The notes: generated from the letters alone by a model not told the origin. 64,000 nucleotides of DNA from Sneathiella limimaris (GCF_012932565.1 NZ_JABBYJ010000001.1:2046001-2110000), one strand, 5' to 3'. Shown: positions 43,837 to 52,917, counted from the stretch's first letter. Program-made: numbers and translations.

Positions 43837-45072
43837 TCATTTCTTGAGGTAATTCTCAATACCCTTAGCGGCGCCCAGTCCTGTGGCAAAACAGGCTTGC
43901 AGCAGATAGCCACCAGTCGGCGCATCCCAGTCCATCATTTCGCCGGCAACGAAAATGCCGGGCATGTCTTTGACCATTAACTCCGGTGTCAGGCTCTCTA
44001 GTTTGACGCCGCCCAAACTGCTGATCGCCCGCTCAATCGGCCGGGCTCCAGTCAGGGTGATGGGCAGGTTTTTGACTGCGGAGATAATCTCCTCATTTGT
44101 TTTTAGCTGATCGCCAGCGCGTTCATGGAGCAGGGCAACAATATGCGGCGGCAGGCCGAGAGCTTTTCGCAAATAATTGCTAAAGCTCTGTTTTCCACGT
44201 GGGCTCTCTAGCTTGACCCGCAAACGATCTGCACTCATGTCAGGTTTCAGATCCAGATGGACAACGACTGGCTCATTCTCCTCGCTTTTCTCCCTATCCA
44301 GATCCTTTACCAACTCCCGGCTAAGGGCATAAATCGCACCACCCTCCAATCCGTAGTCAGTCAGGATCAGGTCACCGGGCACCACTTCATCCTGATACTT
44401 GACCCGGATGTTTTTCAGGGCCTCGCCGCTATATTTGGAAATCAGGTAAGCGGACCAATTCACTTCAAATCCGCAGTTCATGGGCAGGAAAGGGCGGATA
44501 TCTATCCCTGCATCTTTCAGAGCCGGGATCCAGTTGCCGGTGGAGCCAAGGTGGGGATAGCTGAGACCACCCATCGCAAAGAGCGTGGCATCGGCGCTAA
44601 CCAGTTCAACGGACTCTTCGCTTGTCTGGAAAATCAGATCGCCTGTTGGGGCAATGCCTGTCAGGCTGTAGCCGGGATGAAAGGTGACCCCTTGATCCAG
44701 TATTCGTTTTGACCAGGCACGGATAATCCCGGTTGCCTTCATTTCTACCGGAAAGACCCTGCCACTGGTGCCAACGAAGGTTTCAACGCCCAGACCCTCT
44801 GCCCAGTCCCTAAGCTTTCGGGGGTTGAAATCGGTGATCAGTGGTTTGAGAAAGTCTTCTGCCGGACCGTATTTAGACAGGAAGCTCTCCAACTCCTCGC
44901 TATGGGTCAGGTTAAGGCCGCCGCGACCCGCAATCAGGAACTTTCGCCCGATGGAGGGTTTATGATCAAACAGATGCACATCCAGCCCGTCAATCCGGCT
45001 CAGATACTCTGCCGCAAACAGGCCCGCAGGGCCGCCACCGACTATCACAACTTTTCGCTTTTGCGCTGTCAT
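43837..45072 (-). CDS. BaiN/HI0933-type NAD(P)/FAD-dependent oxidoreductase
   Basis: Flavoprotein of 411 residues. It has an N-terminal FAD dinucleotide motif Gly-Gly-Gly-Pro-Ala-Gly-Leu, Gly-Arg-Lys-Phe-Leu-Ile-Ala-Gly-Arg-Gly-Gly-Leu-Asn-Leu-Thr-His (family signature), and Tyr-Pro-His-Leu-Gly-Ser-Thr-Gly. A C-terminal Gly-Glu-x-Met-Asp-Trp-Asp-Ala-Pro-Thr-Gly-Gly-Tyr segment follows. The family is widespread, and its physiological reaction outside the bile-acid reductase BaiN is not established to my knowledge. It is the last gene of a tight run, 3 bases after modC, which may reflect only operon convenience. Confidence 0.88.
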   Translation of the reverse strand: MTAQKRKVVIVGGGPAGLFAAEYLSRIDGLDVHLFDHKPSIGRKFLIAGRGGLNLTHSEELESFLSKYGPAEDFLKPLITDFNPRKLRDWAEGLGVETFVGTSGRVFPVEMKATGIIRAWSKRILDQGVTFHPGYSLTGIAPTGDLIFQTSEESVELVSADATLFAMGGLSYPHLGSTGNWIPALKDAGIDIRPFLPMNCGFEVNWSAYLISKYSGEALKNIRVKYQDEVVPGDLILTDYGLEGGAIYALSRELVKDLDREKSEENEPVVVHLDLKPDMSADRLRVKLESPRGKQSFSNYLRKALGLPPHIVALLHERAGDQLKTNEEIISAVKNLPITLTGARPIERAISSLGGVKLESLTPELMVKDMPGIFVAGEMMDWDAPTGGYLLQACFATGLGAAKGIENYLKK

Positions 45073-45075
45073 TGC

Positions 45076-46155
45076 CTATCTCTCGATCGAATTGACGGTT
45101 ACGGATTTGATGAGCGCCCAGACTGGCATACCAATTTCCAGTTTTAATAAATTCAATGATTTCAATGTAATTGCTGCATTTAGTTGAATGCCCACATCAA
45201 CTTTAAGAAAAACAGTTCCAGATCCGGTTTTTTGAATATCTGTGACTTTTCCTTTTAACCGGTTAAGTGTCGATATTAGGTTTATGTCCTCAGTGGCGAT
45301 CGTTATGTCTTTGGCCCTGAGACGAATTCGAACTGGATCACCGATCGCTTTTTGGCTGAGACCAGTGACCTCAAGCAATCCAGCATCCGTCTCCAACTGG
45401 GTTAGTTTGAGCTCCGGATCCTGATGGGCAATCGTTCCATTAAAAACGGTGCCGATCTCAAGACTATCATCGGTGAGTGCCAGATCATGGCGGGAGAGGA
45501 TTTCCCCCGTTGGTCCGGCAGCAAGACATTTGCCGCCTTCCAGCAGGATCAGATTATCGGCCAGACGCATCACCTCGGGCAGGGCATGGGTAATATAAAG
45601 AATGGTCAGGCCGTAGCTGTCCCGCAGCTTCTCAATCAGGCCCATAATGTCCTGTTTGATGGCACTGTCCAAACTGGCGAGCGGCTCATCCATGATAATC
45701 AGGTCCGGCTCACTTAAAAGCGTGCGGCCAATGGCAACCCGCTGACTTTCCCCACCTGAGAGGTTCACCGGCTTGCGGTCCAGTAAATCTGCAATCCCCA
45801 AAGTGTCGACAATTTCATTGAAATCCAGCTTTGGCGATGTTGGCCGGCCATAAAGCAGGTTTTTTCGAACGCTTAAGTGGGGAAATAGAAGATGCTGTTG
45901 AAATACATGACCAATTTTCCGCGCCTCTGCTTTCACATTGAGGACGGCACCGCCATTGGGTCCGCTTTCGAACAACGGGCGGCCAATCATTTCAATCATG
46001 CCCTCATCTGGCGTATCCAGCCCGCTCAGCAATCTCACCAGCTGGGTTTTACCTGCGCCTGAAGGGCCGAAGATGGCCGTGATCCCGGGCTCAACGGTTA
46101 ATTCGCAGTCCAGCGTAAAGGGGCGGAGCTTTTTGACAATCCGGGCGATCAGCAT
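45076..46155 (-). CDS. modC: Molybdate ABC transporter ATP-binding protein ModC
   Basis: ATPase of the molybdate importer, 359 residues. Walker A is Gly-Pro-Ser-Gly-Ala-Gly-Lys-Thr (about 33-40), the signature is Leu-Ser-Gly-Gly-Glu-Ser-Gln, and Walker B is Leu-Ile-Ile-Met-Asp-Glu-Pro. The C-terminal 70 residues form a molybdate-binding Mop/TOBE domain, which separates ModC from other importers such as CysA. It follows modB by 3 bases. No modA lies in the window. Confidence 0.93.
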   Translation of the reverse strand: MLIARIVKKLRPFTLDCELTVEPGITAIFGPSGAGKTQLVRLLSGLDTPDEGMIEMIGRPLFESGPNGGAVLNVKAEARKIGHVFQQHLLFPHLSVRKNLLYGRPTSPKLDFNEIVDTLGIADLLDRKPVNLSGGESQRVAIGRTLLSEPDLIIMDEPLASLDSAIKQDIMGLIEKLRDSYGLTILYITHALPEVMRLADNLILLEGGKCLAAGPTGEILSRHDLALTDDSLEIGTVFNGTIAHQDPELKLTQLETDAGLLEVTGLSQKAIGDPVRIRLRAKDITIATEDINLISTLNRLKGKVTDIQKTGSGTVFLKVDVGIQLNAAITLKSLNLLKLEIGMPVWALIKSVTVNSIER

Positions 46156-46158
46156 AGA

Positions 46159-46851
46159 TCAGCTCTCCTTCGTCCGGGCCGGGCTCCGCCGGACTAGATA
46201 TTCAGAGAGAGCGATAGCCGCAAAGGAGATCAGGACAGAGATCAGCACCAGTTTAAGGATCTTGTCCTCGCCCCCTGGAATTTGAATGAGGCTATAGATG
46301 GCTATCGGCAGGGTTCGTGTTTCCCCCGGAATGTTGGAGACAAATGTAATGGTTGCCCCGAACTCTCCAAGCGCTCTGGCGAAGCCAAGGGTCATTGCCG
46401 AAATGATGGCTGGCAGGATTAGGGGTAGGGAGATAGTCCGAAAGATGTGAAGCCTTGATTTACCCAGCATCTGTGCCGCTTCCTCAAGTCTGGGATCAAG
46501 CGCTTCAATTCCGGTGCGCATGGCCCGCACCATCAAGGGATAGGACATGACGGCCGCTGCAATCACGGCGCCTTTCCAAGTGAAAATGAGGGTGATGTCA
46601 AAAACGCTATAGAGCCAGCTACCGATGGGCCCGTTTTTGCCAAGCAGAACAAGAAGAACATAGCCTGTCACCACCGGCGGTATAACAAGCGGCAAATGAA
46701 CGGTCGCGTTGACAACCGATTTCCCTGGAAAGTCACAGCGCGCGAGGAGCCAGGCCATGGCAAGAGACGGGATCAGGTTTACGCCTACACACCAGATCGC
46801 CACTTTTAAGGAGAGGGAGATGACCTCCCATTCAGCCGGGCTCAAAGACAT
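46159..46851 (-). CDS. modB: Molybdate ABC transporter permease ModB
   Basis: Inner-membrane permease of 230 residues with five or six predicted helices. The cytosolic coupling loop is Glu-Ala-Ala-x-Met-Leu-Gly-Lys-Ser...Ser-Leu-Pro-Leu-Ile-Leu-Pro, followed by Ala-Arg-Ala-Leu-Gly-Glu-Phe-Gly-Ala, the family's conserved end of the permease motif. GAGAGGCGA precedes the ATG as Shine-Dalgarno. It lies between hisI (8-base gap) and modC. The periplasmic binding protein gene modA, usually first in the operon, is missing here. Confidence 0.93.
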   Translation of the reverse strand: MSLSPAEWEVISLSLKVAIWCVGVNLIPSLAMAWLLARCDFPGKSVVNATVHLPLVIPPVVTGYVLLVLLGKNGPIGSWLYSVFDITLIFTWKGAVIAAAVMSYPLMVRAMRTGIEALDPRLEEAAQMLGKSRLHIFRTISLPLILPAIISAMTLGFARALGEFGATITFVSNIPGETRTLPIAIYSLIQIPGGEDKILKLVLISVLISFAAIALSEYLVRRSPARTKES

Positions 46852-46859
46852 TCGCCTCT

Positions 46860-47246
46860 CTATTTCTCTCCATAAAGCTGGTTGGGATCGATTTCCACAT
46901 CAGCGATAATGCTGACCTGACCATCGCTGACTTCATTATAGAAGCAATTCCGCCGCCCTGTATGGCAGGCAACGCCCTTTTGATCGACCAGCAACAGGAT
47001 CGTGTCCCCATCGCAATCGACGCGGAACTTGACCAGTTTCTGCACCTGACCAGAACTTTCACCTTTTCGCCACAGCCCTTTGCGGGACCGGGACCAGTAG
47101 CAGACCTGTCCGGTTTGCAATGTCTCGTCAATTGCATCCCGGTTCATCCAGGCCATCATCAGGACTTCGCCTGTATCATGCTGCTGGGCGATGGCCGGAA
47201 TGAGGCCATCACTATTGAATTTCAGCAGGGTATCCAAATCAGTCAT
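46860..47246 (-). CDS. hisI: Phosphoribosyl-AMP cyclohydrolase
   Basis: Third step of histidine synthesis, opening the purine ring of PR-AMP. The 128 residues show the metal and catalytic motifs Ser-Arg-Ser-Arg-Lys-Gly-Leu-Trp-Arg-Lys-Gly-Glu-x-Ser-Gly, Asp-Cys-Asp-Gly-Asp and Ala-Cys-His-Thr-Gly-x-x-x-Cys-Phe-Tyr. It lacks the HisE pyrophosphohydrolase domain, so that is a separate gene elsewhere. AAAGGCAAGAGA precedes the start. It is placed between metC and modB rather than with other his genes. Confidence 0.95.
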   Translation of the reverse strand: MTDLDTLLKFNSDGLIPAIAQQHDTGEVLMMAWMNRDAIDETLQTGQVCYWSRSRKGLWRKGESSGQVQKLVKFRVDCDGDTILLLVDQKGVACHTGRRNCFYNEVSDGQVSIIADVEIDPNQLYGEK

Positions 47247-47275
47247 TCTCTTGCCTTTAAAAGCAGAGGCAGGGC

Positions 47276-48451
47276 TTAGCTCGCCGCCGCCAGTTTTTCA
47301 AAACCTGCGGATAGATCCGCCATCAGGTCTTCAGGATCCTCAAGACCGATATGAACCCGGATCAATGGGTTGGAGTTGTCCCAGGTCGTCGCGGTCCGGT
47401 AGCTACTGGGGTCAGCATAGATGATCAGGCTTTCATAACCACCCCAGCTATATCCCATGCCGAACAGCTCCAGATTATCCAAGAAGGCTGCCATAGCCTC
47501 TTTTGAGCAGGCTTTCAGCCGGAAGGAAAACAAGCCTGACGCCCCAAGGAAATCTCGTTTCCACAGATCATGCTGCGGATGGCTTTCCAGGGCAGGGTGC
47601 AATACAGAATGAACTTCGGGACGGTCTTCCAGCCATTTGGCGATCTTGATTGCATTTTCCATATGCTGTTTCAGGCGCACAGACAGGGTGCGAAGTCCCC
47701 GCTGAGCAAGATAGACATCATCGGGTCCCGATGTCTGGCCCATCTGGTTGGCGGCCGCTTGCAGGGCTGGCCAATGCTTTTCGGTTGTGGTGACGGTTCC
47801 GATCATGACGTCAGAATGACCAACGATATATTTGGTACCAGCTTGAATGGATACATCAACACCATGCTCGAAAGGCTTGTAAAATAAAGGAGATGCCCAG
47901 GTGTTATCCATTATGACAACGGCACCATGCTGGTGGGCAATTTCAGCGATTGCCGGAATATCCTGCATTTCGAATGTTTGCGAGCCGGGTGATTCTGTAA
48001 AAATGACGGTTGTGTTGTCCTGAATCAGCTCTGCGATTCCTTTTCCGATCAATGGATCGTAATAAGTCGTTTGTACGCCAAACTTTTTTAGAACCGTCTC
48101 ACAGAACTGCCGAGTAGGATTATAAACACTGTCCGTAACCAGAATGTGATCGCCGGATTTGACAAAAGCCTGAATGGCAAATGAGCAAGCTGCCAGACCA
48201 GATGGAAAGACCTGAGTCCGGTATCCGCCTTCCAGATCTGCAACTGCATTTTCCAGTGACCAGCTAGTTGGAGTTCCGATCCGTCCGTAGGTGACAACTT
48301 GCTTACCTTCCGCACGGTCCCTGTGGGCTTGCTGCAATTCGGCAAGGGATGAATATAGAACGGTGGAGGCATGATAGACGGGTGGATTGACGATCCCGAA
48401 ATTGTCTTCTGGGTTCCGGCCACTGACCACAATTTTTGTTTCGTCTTTCAT
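47276..48451 (-). CDS. metC: Cystathionine beta-lyase
   Basis: PLP enzyme that cleaves cystathionine to homocysteine in methionine synthesis. The 391 residues match the Cys/Met metabolism PLP family. The PLP Lys lies in Ser-Ile-Gln-Ala-Gly-Thr-Lys-Tyr-Ile-Val-Gly-His, and Tyr-Gly-Arg-x-Gly-Thr-Pro-Thr, Gly-Leu-Ala-Ala and Asp-Asn-Thr-Trp-Ala-Ser-Pro are present. The Trp after Asp-Asn-Thr and the C-terminal Gly-Tyr-Ser-Trp-Gly-Gly-Tyr-Glu-Ser are typical of MetC beta-lyases rather than gamma-synthases. First gene of the metC-hisI-modB-modC-flavoprotein run, divergent from aapJ. Confidence 0.92.
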   Translation of the reverse strand: MKDETKIVVSGRNPEDNFGIVNPPVYHASTVLYSSLAELQQAHRDRAEGKQVVTYGRIGTPTSWSLENAVADLEGGYRTQVFPSGLAACSFAIQAFVKSGDHILVTDSVYNPTRQFCETVLKKFGVQTTYYDPLIGKGIAELIQDNTTVIFTESPGSQTFEMQDIPAIAEIAHQHGAVVIMDNTWASPLFYKPFEHGVDVSIQAGTKYIVGHSDVMIGTVTTTEKHWPALQAAANQMGQTSGPDDVYLAQRGLRTLSVRLKQHMENAIKIAKWLEDRPEVHSVLHPALESHPQHDLWKRDFLGASGLFSFRLKACSKEAMAAFLDNLELFGMGYSWGGYESLIIYADPSSYRTATTWDNSNPLIRVHIGLEDPEDLMADLSAGFEKLAAAS

Positions 48452-48545
48452 GTTTAAGCAACTCCTGTATCACTGTTTTGAGTGTGTCTTGAATAGAGGA
48501 ATAATGAGACCCAGAAAAGGGAGAAATTATTAGGGTTAATTTTAT

Positions 48546-48619
48546 GGAAAATTGATCGACCGGTCAAAAAGTGTAAATTTTCCGTTGACGGGTAAAGTAA
48601 AAATATTATCGTTTTACCC
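48546..48619. promoter_or_regulatory. Cluster of inverted repeats between metC and aapJ
   Basis: The 278-base divergent gap contains GGAAAATT (48546-48553) paired with AATTTTCC (48576-48583), the self-complementary GACCGGTC (48558-48565), and GGGTAAA (48590-48596) paired with TTTACCC (48613-48619). A TTGACG (48585-48590) is present without a well-spaced -10. Several operator sites are likely, but no regulator is evident. Confidence 0.35.
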
Positions 48620-48662
48620 ATACAAGGTCCGAAATTGGGAAAAAGGGCTTTGTGGGCGATTG

Positions 48663-48692
48663 CCCGTTTTTGCCTGGTCAAGGACTACCAGG
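48663..48692 (+). other. Leader hairpins upstream of aapJ
   Basis: GGGC-GATT-GCCC (from about 48655) is followed by a short T run, and CCTGGT (48673-48678) pairs with ACCAGG (48687-48692). AGGAAGG (48716-48722) is the aapJ ribosome-binding site. These may structure the mRNA leader; function is inferred only from position. Confidence 0.3.
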
Positions 48693-48729
48693 TGAATTGA
48701 AAATAGAAAACTGACAGGAAGGTTATTTT

Positions 48730-49743
48730 ATGAAAAAAGCGAGCTTTTTAGCTGTCGCTGCTACAGCTACTTTGATGGCCGGTGCTGCTTCTGCAGGCAC
48801 ATTGGACGATGTTAAGGCCAAAGGCTTTATTCAGTGCGGTGTGACAACAGGTCTTGCTGGCTTTGCAGCTCCGAACGACCAAGGTGTCTGGGAAGGCTTT
48901 GACGTCGACTTCTGCCGCTCTATGTCTGCAGCCATCTTTGGTGATCCGGACAAAGTAAAATACACACCAACAACTGCAAAAGAACGCTTCACAGCTCTGC
49001 AGTCTGGTGAAATTGATGTTCTTGCTCGTAACACAACATGGACACTGACACGTGACGTGAACCTCGGTTTCGAGTTTGTTGGCGTCAACTACTACGATGG
49101 TCAGGGCTTCATGGTTAAGAAGTCTCTTGGCGTTTCTTCCGCCAAAGAACTTGACGGTGCACGGGTTTGCCTGCAGTCCGGTACAACAACTGAGCTGAAC
49201 TTGGCTGACTACTTCGCTGCTGAAGGCATGAAGTATGACTCAGTTCTGTTCGACACAGCTGACGAAGTACGGACAGCTTATCTGGACGACAAATGTGACG
49301 TTTACACAACTGACCAATCTGGTCTGTATGCACAGCGTTCCGTTGTTCCAAATCCAGACAACCACGTTGTTCTTCCAGAAGTGATCTCCAAAGAGCCTCT
49401 TGGTCCACTTGTTCGCCACGGCGACAACCAGTGGGGTGATATTGCTCGTTGGGTACTGAACGCATTGATCAACGCTGAAGAAATGGGCATTACATCTGCA
49501 AATGCCGCTGACATGAAAGGCAGTGCAAATCCAGGTATTGCTCGTCTGATGGGTGCATCTGGCGATCTGGGTGAGCAGCTTGGCCTGTCCAACGACTGGG
49601 CATACAACATTGTATCCATGGTTGGTAACTACGGTGAAATCTTTGAAAAGCACCTGGGTCAAGGAACTCCACTCAAAATTTCACGCGGTCTGAACGCTCA
49701 GTGGAATAAAGGCGGTATCCTTTATGCACCACCTGCACGCTAA
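48730..49743 (+). CDS. aapJ: General L-amino acid ABC transporter, periplasmic binding protein AapJ
   Basis: Periplasmic receptor for a broad range of L-amino acids. The 337 residues have a signal peptide with cleavage likely after Ala-Ser-Ala22, then the SBP_bac_3 fold with Gly-Val-Trp-Glu-Gly-Phe-Asp-Val-Asp-Phe-Cys-Arg near residue 55. The length and Trp-Thr-Leu-Thr-Arg-Asp segment match the Aap/Bzt group rather than shorter glutamine-binding proteins. Strong Shine-Dalgarno AGGAAGG. A terminator lies between aapJ and the permease genes, as expected for a receptor made in excess. Confidence 0.94.
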   Translation: MKKASFLAVAATATLMAGAASAGTLDDVKAKGFIQCGVTTGLAGFAAPNDQGVWEGFDVDFCRSMSAAIFGDPDKVKYTPTTAKERFTALQSGEIDVLARNTTWTLTRDVNLGFEFVGVNYYDGQGFMVKKSLGVSSAKELDGARVCLQSGTTTELNLADYFAAEGMKYDSVLFDTADEVRTAYLDDKCDVYTTDQSGLYAQRSVVPNPDNHVVLPEVISKEPLGPLVRHGDNQWGDIARWVLNALINAEEMGITSANAADMKGSANPGIARLMGASGDLGEQLGLSNDWAYNIVSMVGNYGEIFEKHLGQGTPLKISRGLNAQWNKGGILYAPPAR

Positions 49744-49762
49744 GTCGACTTAGTGGGGGATT

Positions 49763-49807
49763 AAAGAGTGTGTGTCTCAGGTGAGGCATGCACTCTTTTT
49801 GTTTTTT
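49763..49807 (+). terminator. Intra-operon terminator/attenuator between aapJ and aapQ
   Basis: A 16-bp stem (49763-49778 with 49783-49798, several G-U pairs, no unpaired base), loop AGGT, then a T-rich tail. Partial read-through would give more AapJ than permease mRNA. Confidence 0.8.
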
Positions 49808-49842
49808 GACTTAAGTGAATTACTCCTGGAAGGAGCTGCCTT

Positions 49843-51030
49843 ATGACTGCAGATGTCTCGGGCCAAAGTGGAGTAAGTCTATGGCGTGATCCGAAAATCC
49901 GAGCGATTTTCTTTCAGGTCCTCGTACTAGGCCTATTCCTTGCTTTTGTACTTTACGTTGGCAACAACACCATTATTAACCTTGAGAAACGGGGAATTGC
50001 CTCAGGGTTTGGGTTCTTGAGCCAACCTGCCGGTTTTGATATCGGCGTTGTCCTATTGATGGACTTTAATGCGCAGACCTCCACACACGGGGATGTGCTT
50101 CTCATCGGCATGATCAATACCCTTGCGGTATCCTTTGCCGGTATTGTTCTGGCAACCATTATCGGATTTATCTTCGGTGTTTTGCGGCTATCCAATAACT
50201 GGATGGTCAACAAAATTGCCGCCGTTTACATTGAAGTGGTTCGAAACATTCCGTTGCTGGTGCAGTTGCTGTTCTGGTACGGCGCGGTGGGTGCGTTCCT
50301 GCCCGGCGTTAAAGACAGTATTCACCTTTCTGAGAATGTGTATTTGAATATTCGCGGGCTCGCCTTTCCGAAAATTATTCCGGAAGCCGGGTTCATGATC
50401 ATTCCGATCGCTCTCATCATTGGTATTGTTGCAACTGTCTTTGTTTCCAAATGGGCACAGAAGCGGCAGGATGCTACCGGTCAGCCATTTCCGACTTTCT
50501 GGGCCGGTCTGGGGTTGATTATAGGGTTGCCGATCATCGCTGCACTGGTTTCCGGTATTCCGTTCTCAATCGAAGATCCGAAATTCGGTCGCTTCAATAT
50601 TCAGGGCGGTTGGTCACTGGAGCCTGAATTCCTGGCCTTGCTGCTGGGATTGGCGATCTATACCGGCTCTTTCATTGCGGAAATTGTCCGTGCCGGTATC
50701 AATTCGGTTAGTCACGGCCAGACAGAAGCTGCCAACTCATTGGGATTACATCCGAATAAGACCATGCGTCTGATTATTCTGCCGCAGGCTCTTCGGGTTA
50801 TCATTCCACCTTTGACCAGTCAGTATCTGAACTTGACCAAGAACTCCTCATTGGCCACCGCAGTTGGCTATCCGGAGATTGTGGCCATCTTCAGTGGAAC
50901 GTCCTTGAACCAGACTGGCCAGGCGATTGAAATTATCGCGCTGACCATGTTGTTCTATCTGGTAATCAGTCTTCTGATTTCCCTGTTCATGAACTGGTAC
51001 AACAAGAAAATCGCATTGGTGGAGAGGTAA
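49843..51030 (+). CDS. aapQ: General L-amino acid ABC transporter permease AapQ
   Basis: One of two inner-membrane permeases. The 395 residues have about eight predicted helices and the polar amino-acid permease motif Glu-Ala-Ala-Asn-Ser-Leu-Gly-Leu...Pro-Gln-Ala-Leu-Arg-Val-Ile-Ile-Pro-Pro in the C-terminal part. It is longer than the usual HisQM permeases (about 230 residues), with an internal insertion, as is typical for AapQ/BztB. AAGGAG about 10 bases before the ATG at 49843. It is 3 bases from aapM. Confidence 0.94.
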   Translation: MTADVSGQSGVSLWRDPKIRAIFFQVLVLGLFLAFVLYVGNNTIINLEKRGIASGFGFLSQPAGFDIGVVLLMDFNAQTSTHGDVLLIGMINTLAVSFAGIVLATIIGFIFGVLRLSNNWMVNKIAAVYIEVVRNIPLLVQLLFWYGAVGAFLPGVKDSIHLSENVYLNIRGLAFPKIIPEAGFMIIPIALIIGIVATVFVSKWAQKRQDATGQPFPTFWAGLGLIIGLPIIAALVSGIPFSIEDPKFGRFNIQGGWSLEPEFLALLLGLAIYTGSFIAEIVRAGINSVSHGQTEAANSLGLHPNKTMRLIILPQALRVIIPPLTSQYLNLTKNSSLATAVGYPEIVAIFSGTSLNQTGQAIEIIALTMLFYLVISLLISLFMNWYNKKIALVER

Positions 51031-51033
51031 GCT

Positions 51034-52134
51034 ATGGCTATTGTAAAAACAGAACGCCATCCGGAAATGCCGCCACCGGTATCCCAGACGGGCGTTATTG
51101 GCTGGCTGCGGGAGAATTTATTCTCCAGTTGGCTAAACTCGATTTTGACCTTGGTCTCTCTTTATGTGGTTTGGTGGGCTGTATCGCATCTCGTCAGCTA
51201 TACGATCATTGATGCGAATTTCCTTGGTTCAACCAAAGCGGATTGTACTGGGGAAGGCGCCTGCTGGGTCTTTATTAAAGAGCGGTTTGGTCAAAACATG
51301 TATGGGTTCTATCCGGTAGATGAACGCTGGCGGGTGGATCTTGGATATATTCTCGGGGCGATCGGGTTGTTCCTGGTTCTCTCTGATGTGGTCAAGGACA
51401 AGAAGTGGCCTGCCATCTTCCTGTTCCTGATTTATCCGGTTGTTTGCTACTTCCTCTTCTACGGAGGAGTTGGACTGCAGGTGGTTGAAACCTCTGAATG
51501 GGGTGGATTGTTCCTGACCCTGGTTTTGGCCTCGGTGTCCATTTTTGTGGCTTTGCCGCTTGGGATCGTTCTGGCGCTTGGGCGTCGCTCGACCATGCCG
51601 GCCGTTCGTATGATGTGCGTTGGATTTATCGAACTGATCCGTGCGGTTCCGCTCATTTCCGTGCTGTTTATGGCGTCAGTTATGCTGCCGCTGTTCCTGC
51701 CGGAAGGACAGAATTTCGATAAACTGGTTCGGGCTCTTGTAGGTATGTCCCTTTTCTCCGCAGCTTATATGGCTGAGGTGATCCGCGGTGGCTTGCAGGC
51801 AATCCCGAAAGGACAGATGGAAGCTGCCAAGTCTCTTGGACTTGGATATTGGCAGGCCATGGCATTTATTATTCTGCCGCAGGCCTTAAAAATTTCCATT
51901 CCGGCCATCGTGAATACCTTTATCGGCTTGTTCAAGGATACAACTCTTGTCCTGATCATCGGCCTTCTGGATCTGCTTAGCATCGTGAAAGGTGGTCTGG
52001 CAGATACCAAATGGCTGGGTCTCGCGACTGAGGGTTATGTCTTTGTTGCCGCCGTGTTCTGGGTATTTTGTTTTGGCATGTCACGTTACAGCATCTGGTT
52101 GGAGAACAAACTCCACACCGGACACAAACGATAG
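51034..52134 (+). CDS. aapM: General L-amino acid ABC transporter permease AapM
   Basis: Second permease, 366 residues. It has an N-terminal helix, a large loop with paired Cys residues, then the C-terminal permease domain with Glu-Ala-Ala-Lys-Ser-Leu-Gly-Leu-Gly-Tyr...Leu-Pro-Gln-Ala-Leu-Lys-Ile. The Aap/Bzt-type extended N-terminal half is present. Spacing to aapQ (3 bases) and aapP (12 bases) shows one transcript. It forms a heterodimer with AapQ. Confidence 0.94.
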   Translation: MAIVKTERHPEMPPPVSQTGVIGWLRENLFSSWLNSILTLVSLYVVWWAVSHLVSYTIIDANFLGSTKADCTGEGACWVFIKERFGQNMYGFYPVDERWRVDLGYILGAIGLFLVLSDVVKDKKWPAIFLFLIYPVVCYFLFYGGVGLQVVETSEWGGLFLTLVLASVSIFVALPLGIVLALGRRSTMPAVRMMCVGFIELIRAVPLISVLFMASVMLPLFLPEGQNFDKLVRALVGMSLFSAAYMAEVIRGGLQAIPKGQMEAAKSLGLGYWQAMAFIILPQALKISIPAIVNTFIGLFKDTTLVLIIGLLDLLSIVKGGLADTKWLGLATEGYVFVAAVFWVFCFGMSRYSIWLENKLHTGHKR

Positions 52135-52146
52135 GAGGCCGCGATT

Positions 52147-52917
52147 ATGAGTGAAGCAGCCATGAGTAAATCACAGGAAGATGCAGCCATTCAAATCATT
52201 GGCATGCATAAATGGTACGGAGACTTCCATGTTCTTCGGGATATCAACCTGACTGTTGAACGGGGTGAGAGAATTGTGGTTTGTGGACCTTCCGGGTCCG
52301 GTAAATCCACAATGATCCGCTGCATCAACCGTCTGGAAGAGCATCAGCAGGGCCAGATCATCGTTGATGGTATTGAACTGACCAACGATGTGAAGAAGAT
52401 TGATGAAATCCGCCGCGAAGTCGGCATGGTGTTTCAGCACTTCAATCTGTTTCCGCATCTGACGGTTCTGGAGAACTGTACGCTGGCGCCGATTTGGGTT
52501 CGCAAGACCCCAAAGGCTGAGGCGGAAGCCACTGCCATGAAGTTCCTGGAACGGGTAAAGATCCCGGATCAGGCGCTTAAATATCCGGGGCAGCTTTCCG
52601 GAGGTCAGCAGCAGCGTGTGGCGATTGCCCGTTCGCTCTGCATGAACCCGCGGATCATGCTGTTTGATGAACCAACTTCTGCTCTTGATCCGGAAATGAT
52701 TTCCGAGGTGCTCGACACCATGATCAGCTTGGCGGAAGAGGGGATGACAATGGTTTGTGTGACCCATGAAATGGGCTTTGCGAAAACCGTTGCTGACCGG
52801 GTTATCTTCATGGACCAGGGTGAAGTGATCGAGCAGGCACCACCTATCGAATTCTTCGAAAACCCACAAAGTGAGCGGACGAAACTCTTCCTCTCACAGA
52901 TCCTGCATAACGGCTAA
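52147..52917 (+). CDS. aapP: General L-amino acid ABC transporter ATP-binding protein AapP
   Basis: ATPase of the importer, 256 residues. Walker A is Gly-Pro-Ser-Gly-Ser-Gly-Lys-Ser-Thr (47-55), the signature is Leu-Ser-Gly-Gly-Gln-Gln-Gln, Walker B is [10 protein letters not shown], and the H-loop is Val-Thr-His-Glu-Met. This is the polar amino acid uptake class. Methionines at 1 and 6 are both possible starts. Last gene of the operon; a strong terminator follows. Confidence 0.95.
   Translation: MSEAAMSKSQEDAAIQIIGMHKWYGDFHVLRDINLTVERGERIVVCGPSGSGKSTMIRCINRLEEHQQGQIIVDGIELTNDVKKIDEIRREVGMVFQHFNLFPHLTVLENCTLAPIWVRKTPKAEAEATAMKFLERVKIPDQALKYPGQLSGGQQQRVAIARSLCMNPRIMLFDEPTSALDPEMISEVLDTMISLAEEGMTMVCVTHEMGFAKTVADRVIFMDQGEVIEQAPPIEFFENPQSERTKLFLSQILHNG

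Noticed and set aside
52171-52869. Antisense frame of 232 codons inside aapP
   Set aside because: Shadow of an unambiguous ABC ATPase; His-rich composition results from reverse reading.
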